Shown here: piece after piece, positions 60,613 to 64,000 of the stretch
Position numbering within the stretch: position 1 is the stretch's first letter
How the letters are laid out: each line of letters begins with the position of its first letter
Assembly: GCF_009176725.1 (NCBI RefSeq)
Contig: NZ_AP020337.1
Location: 2,914,001 to 2,978,000, forward strand
Source of the DNA: Pseudomonas sp. KUIN-1
GTDB taxonomy: Bacteria; Pseudomonadota; Gammaproteobacteria; Pseudomonadales; Pseudomonadaceae
DNA length: 64,000 nt
Direction of reading: 5' to 3'
Program-made: the position numbers and the translations under genes
The notes under the pieces: generated by a model
The model's input: only the letters and a program-made list of their open reading frames with translations
Told to the model about the DNA's origin: nothing
The model's database searches: none

Positions 60613-63600
60613 CTACTCAGCTGGCGCGGTTATCGAACGTAAAACCTCTTCTCTGCGGGGCTCCTGGTTGGGCTCCTTGTTCAGCGCCCGGGAGATCGCC
60701 TGGCCCAGTGCGCTGACCTGAGGCGCCCTGACCAGCGTTTCGTGGGTGCCGGGAAGCTCAGTAACGTTCACCGGGGAATCGAGCAAGGCCGTCCAGCCCA
60801 GCAGCGGATCGTCGCGCTCCTCTGCACTGGCGGTAAACAGTGTCACCGTAAGTGGGGCAGGCGGGCTGACATAGTTACCGATGGCGATATGGGTTGCATG
60901 GGCCACAGCAAGATGGCTGCGTAACAAGGTGGCATCGACGTCCTGTGGCAGTTCCTCCGGGAGCAGGCGGTGTGCCATGCACAGTGCCAGCATTTCATCG
61001 ATGGCATCCGTGCCGGCCAGCTCGGTGAGCTGCCGGAATACTTCGGGGTCGAGCTGCTCTGGTAGCCAGTCCATCAGGAATTGACCTTCGCTCAATGCCT
61101 CCGGCGCTTGCTGCTCAAGACGCGCGGAGGTGTCGATGATGCCCAGGAACTCCAGTTTTTCACCGCTGGATTGCAGCTGGCGGGCCATTTCATAAGCGAT
61201 AAGACCACCTGCAGACCAGCCGCCGATCCGGTAAGGCCCTTTCGGTTGTACCTGGCGAATCGCCGCCAGGTAACGCGCAGCCATGGCCGGCACCTCAAAC
61301 AGCGGCGTCTCTCCAGCCGCCAGACCACTGGCGGCCAAGCCATACAGCGGCACCTGCGGGTCGATTGCCGCGGCCAGATCGCGCACGTACTGCACTTCGC
61401 CGCCCAGTGGGTGCACCAGAAACAGCGGTCTTTGCGAGCCAGTGCGGCGGACCGGCACCAGGTTGCTGTGCTGGCCGGGGCGTGCCTGGCCGTCCAGGGT
61501 TCTGGCAAAACCGGCAATGGTCGGCTCGATGAACAGATCGCGGACCGCGATCGGTTTGCCGAGCACCTTGCGCAGGCGCGAGGCCATTTGCACCGCCATC
61601 AGCGAAATACCGCCCAGCTTGAAGAAGTCGTCATGGCGACTGACCTTTTCCAGCTTGAGCAACTCTTTCCAGAGGTTGGCGAGGGCGATCTCGGTCTCGC
61701 CTTCGGGCGCTTCGTAAGGCAGGGCTTCAGGCTGTTCGTCTTCGACCGTCGCAGCGATAGTCGCGGTATGCGCCGAACGCGGCAGCGCTGGCGTGTTGTC
61801 CAGCACTTGGCCAATCGACTGCCGAGCGTCGCTCACCATGTTCTCCAGAACCCTTGCAAACAGCTGCATGATGGCCTGCGCAGTGGTTTTGTCGAACAGG
61901 TCGCTGGAGTATTGCAGGCCGCCGCTCAGGCTTTCGCTGGAATCCACCAGTGACAACGACAGGTCGAACTGAGTGGTGTGATGCTCGCTGTCCAGCAACT
62001 CGACTTCCAGGTCAGGTAATTGCAACAGCGAAGGCGGCGTATTATCCAGGCTCAACATCACCTGGAACAACGGGCTGTGGCTCATGTTGCGGGTTGGCTG
62101 CAAGGCGCTCACCACTTGCTCGAACGGCAAGTCCTGATGATTGTAGGCAGCCAGCGTAAGGCTCTTGATCCGGTCGAGCATGTCGTTCAAACGCGTCTCT
62201 CGGTCGGTTGCCACACGCAATGCCAGCGTATTGGCAAAGAAGCCGATCATTGGCTCCAGCTCGGGATGCTGGCGGTTAGCGACAGGCGTACCTACCACCA
62301 CATCGGTCTGCCCGCTCAGGTGGCTCATGAGCATCGACCATCCTGCCAGCAGAACCATGAACGGCGTGCTGCCTTGAGCCTGGCTGAAGGCACGCAAGTC
62401 GGCACTCAATGCTGGCGAAAACACATGCTCGACCATCCCGCCGGTATAGCTCTGGATGGCCGGGCGCGGACGGTCCAGTGGCAGATTCAACACACTTGGC
62501 GCACCTTCCAGATGCTTGCGCCAGAAGTCGATCTGGGCCTGCAGGGCGGGGCCGTCGAGGGATTGCCGTTGCCAGGCGGCGTAGTCCACGTATTGCAGTG
62601 GCAGCGCGGGCAGCGGGTCTTTCTGGCCTTGACTGAAGGCGGCGTAAAGCGCGCTCACTTCCTGAGCAAGGACGCTGTTGGACCAGCCGTCGGAGACGAT
62701 GTGATGCAACGTGATCAACAGCACATGCTCAGCATCCGCAACCCGCAGCAAACGCCCGCGCAGCATCGGCCCCTTGGTCAGATCGAACAGTTGCGTGGCA
62801 TTTTCCTGACCCAGACGGGCCAGGGTCGAAGTGCGCTCGTCACCGGACAGGTCGCGCAGATCCTGTTTCAACAACGGAAAGCGGCTATCGGCCGGGGCGA
62901 TCTTCTGCACCGGTTCACCGTCCACCAGTTCAAAACGCGTGCGCAGGGTTTCGTGGCGGGCAACCAGGCGATCCAGCGTTGCCTCCAGGGCAGCGGTGTC
63001 AAGTGCCCCTGTAAGGCGCAACGCCATCGGCAAGTGATAGGCCGCACCCGCGGCGTGATCCAGGTGATCGAGGAACCACAAGCGCTGCTGGGAAAAGGAC
63101 AGCGGCAGACGGCCAGAGCGATTGGCCCTCGGAATCGATTGTGCTTCACCTGGCGCTGCGGCGTTGACCAGTGAAGCCAGGCCACGCACGGTCGGGGCGT
63201 CGAAGAGTTCACGCAAGGTGATTCGTGTACCAAGTTTGCGCCGCAGTCGCGACAGCAACTGCACGGCGAGCAACGAATGACCACCCAGTTCAAGGAAGCC
63301 GTCGTTGCGACCTACCTGGTCCAGATGCAACAAGGCTTTCCATATCTCGGCGATGGCCTCTTCGGTTTCGCCTTGCGGCGCCTCGTAAACCTTGCTGGCC
63401 AACGCATCCTGACCGGGGGCCGGCAGCGCACGGCGGTCGAGTTTGCCGTTGGCGGTCAGCGGCAGGGCGTCCAGCTGGACGAAAGCGCTGGGCACCATGT
63501 ACTCCGGCAGATGCCTGAGCAATTCGCTGCGCAAGTGTTCGGCTGCCACCGATTCACCACAGACATAAGCGACCAGGCGCTGGCTGTCCGAATCACCCTG

Positions 63601-64000
63601 GCTGTCGTTGCGGGCAATCACCACCACCTCGCGGATGCCTGGTACGGCCAGCAGAACGTTTTCGATTTCACCCAGCTCGATACGGAAACCGCGAACCTTC
63701 ACCTGGAAGTCGTTGCGGCCCATGTATTCCAGCGTGCCGTCTGCCAGCCAGCGACCCAGGTCGCCGGTTTTGTAAAGCCGGGCGTTGGCGACATCGGAGA
63801 ACGGGTCAACGATGAAACGCTCGGCACTCAGCTCGTCACGGTTGAGGTAGCCACGGGCCACACCGCTACCGCCGATATGAATTTCCCCGGCGACGCCCAG
63901 TGGTGCCGGCTCGCCACGCGCATCCAGAACATGCACCTGGACGTTGGCAATAGGCCGGCCGATGCTTGGTTTTTCACCCAGGTCGCGGATCAGATCGATG
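60613..64000 (-). CDS. syrE: Syringomycin synthetase SyrE, C-terminal part, 5' end outside window
   Basis: The frame is open to the right edge; the visible 1,129 codons are the end of a giant synthetase. In coding order: end of an adenylation domain (64000-63400; [19 protein letters not shown]), T domain ([10 protein letters not shown] near 63280), C domain (63110-61850; intact HHIVSDGWS at 62700), then directly a second T domain (LGGISLMAVQ near 61610) and a thioesterase (61460-60650; active-site GWSAGG near 61215). A last module with C-T-TE but no A domain is the hallmark of SyrE, where 4-chlorothreonine is supplied in trans by SyrB1/SyrB2/SyrC before cyclisation. The partial A domain should then be the aspartate-loading module. 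Confidence 0.9.
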   Translation of the reverse strand, partial: IDLIRDLGEKPSIGRPIANVQVHVLDARGEPAPLGVAGEIHIGGSGVARGYLNRDELSAERFIVDPFSDVANARLYKTGDLGRWLADGTLEYMGRNDFQVKVRGFRIELGEIENVLLAVPGIREVVVIARNDSQGDSDSQRLVAYVCGESVAAEHLRSELLRHLPEYMVPSAFVQLDALPLTANGKLDRRALPAPGQDALASKVYEAPQGETEEAIAEIWKALLHLDQVGRNDGFLELGGHSLLAVQLLSRLRRKLGTRITLRELFDAPTVRGLASLVNAAAPGEAQSIPRANRSGRLPLSFSQQRLWFLDHLDHAAGAAYHLPMALRLTGALDTAALEATLDRLVARHETLRTRFELVDGEPVQKIAPADSRFPLLKQDLRDLSGDERTSTLARLGQENATQLFDLTKGPMLRGRLLRVADAEHVLLITLHHIVSDGWSNSVLAQEVSALYAAFSQGQKDPLPALPLQYVDYAAWQRQSLDGPALQAQIDFWRKHLEGAPSVLNLPLDRPRPAIQSYTGGMVEHVFSPALSADLRAFSQAQGSTPFMVLLAGWSMLMSHLSGQTDVVVGTPVANRQHPELEPMIGFFANTLALRVATDRETRLNDMLDRIKSLTLAAYNHQDLPFEQVVSALQPTRNMSHSPLFQVMLSLDNTPPSLLQLPDLEVELLDSEHHTTQFDLSLSLVDSSESLSGGLQYSSDLFDKTTAQAIMQLFARVLENMVSDARQSIGQVLDNTPALPRSAHTATIAATVEDEQPEALPYEAPEGETEIALANLWKELLKLEKVSRHDDFFKLGGISLMAVQMASRLRKVLGKPIAVRDLFIEPTIAGFARTLDGQARPGQHSNLVPVRRTGSQRPLFLVHPLGGEVQYVRDLAAAIDPQVPLYGLAASGLAAGETPLFEVPAMAARYLAAIRQVQPKGPYRIGGWSAGGLIAYEMARQLQSSGEKLEFLGIIDTSARLEQQAPEALSEGQFLMDWLPEQLDPEVFRQLTELAGTDAIDEMLALCMAHRLLPEELPQDVDATLLRSHLAVAHATHIAIGNYVSPPAPLTVTLFTASAEERDDPLLGWTALLDSPVNVTELPGTHETLVRAPQVSALGQAISRALNKEPNQEPRREEVLRSITAPAE

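Noticed and set aside
1-64000. CRISPR arrays, tRNA or rRNA genes, prophage
   Set aside because: No regularly spaced repeats, no tRNA- or rRNA-like sequence and no phage structural genes were seen.

Overview
The window reads as a fluorescent plant-associated Pseudomonas of the P. syringae group. It carries, in order, the 3' part of a syringafactin-type lipopeptide synthetase, a complete achromobactin siderophore locus, and the left part of the syringomycin/syringopeptin (syr-syp) region with salA, syrG, syrF and the 3' end of syrE. From memory, this gene order resembles P. syringae pv. syringae B728a; no search was run.

Layout. (1) 1-17.7 kb: the 3' five modules of SyfB (predicted Leu-Thr-variable-Leu-Leu, tandem thioesterases) and a convergent orphan LuxR-type regulator. 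(2) 18.0-19.5 kb: a coniferyl-aldehyde-dehydrogenase-like gene. (3) 19.9-39.8 kb: achromobactin system, all on the + strand: ECF sigma factor, FecR-like anti-sigma factor, TonB-dependent transducer, then acsF-acsD-acsE-yhcA-acsC-acsB-acsA-cbrA-cbrB-cbrC-cbrD, followed by a FhuF-type ferric reductase and an RraA-family protein. Junctions from acsD onwards overlap or are a few bases apart, so this part looks like one long operon. A Fur-like box precedes acsF. (4) 40-43.2 kb: a soluble PAS-PAS chemoreceptor and a GGDEF-EAL protein. (5) 43.5-49.4 kb: a 1,945-residue helicase-nuclease protein with the DUF4011-helicase-Vsr/PD-(D/E)XK-DUF3320 layout of the Hhe type of candidate antiphage protein. (6) 49.4-51.6 kb: a membrane metallophosphoesterase and a small graveyard of oxidoreductase gene remnants. 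(7) 51.6-64 kb: salA, syrG, a MacA-like adaptor (PseE-like) without its MacB partner, a LysE/RhtB exporter, a decayed IS630-family transposase, a DUF2158 protein, pseA, syrF and the last 1.1 k codons of syrE (A-T-C-T-TE, the last module without an adenylation domain).

How it fits together: iron uptake (achromobactin), a surfactant (syringafactin) and a phytotoxin (syringomycin) are encoded side by side, with four related LuxR-type regulators that lack an autoinducer domain. Dyads matching or resembling the syr-syp box (TGTCccg-N6-cggGACA) occur at similar distances, roughly 160-200 bp, upstream of pseE, syrF and, in degenerate form, syrG. The most unusual items are the Hhe-like protein with an extra transglutaminase-like N-terminal Cys/His pair, the orphaned pseE next to IS630 debris, and the syr-syp box nested inside an inverted repeat between syrE and syrF.
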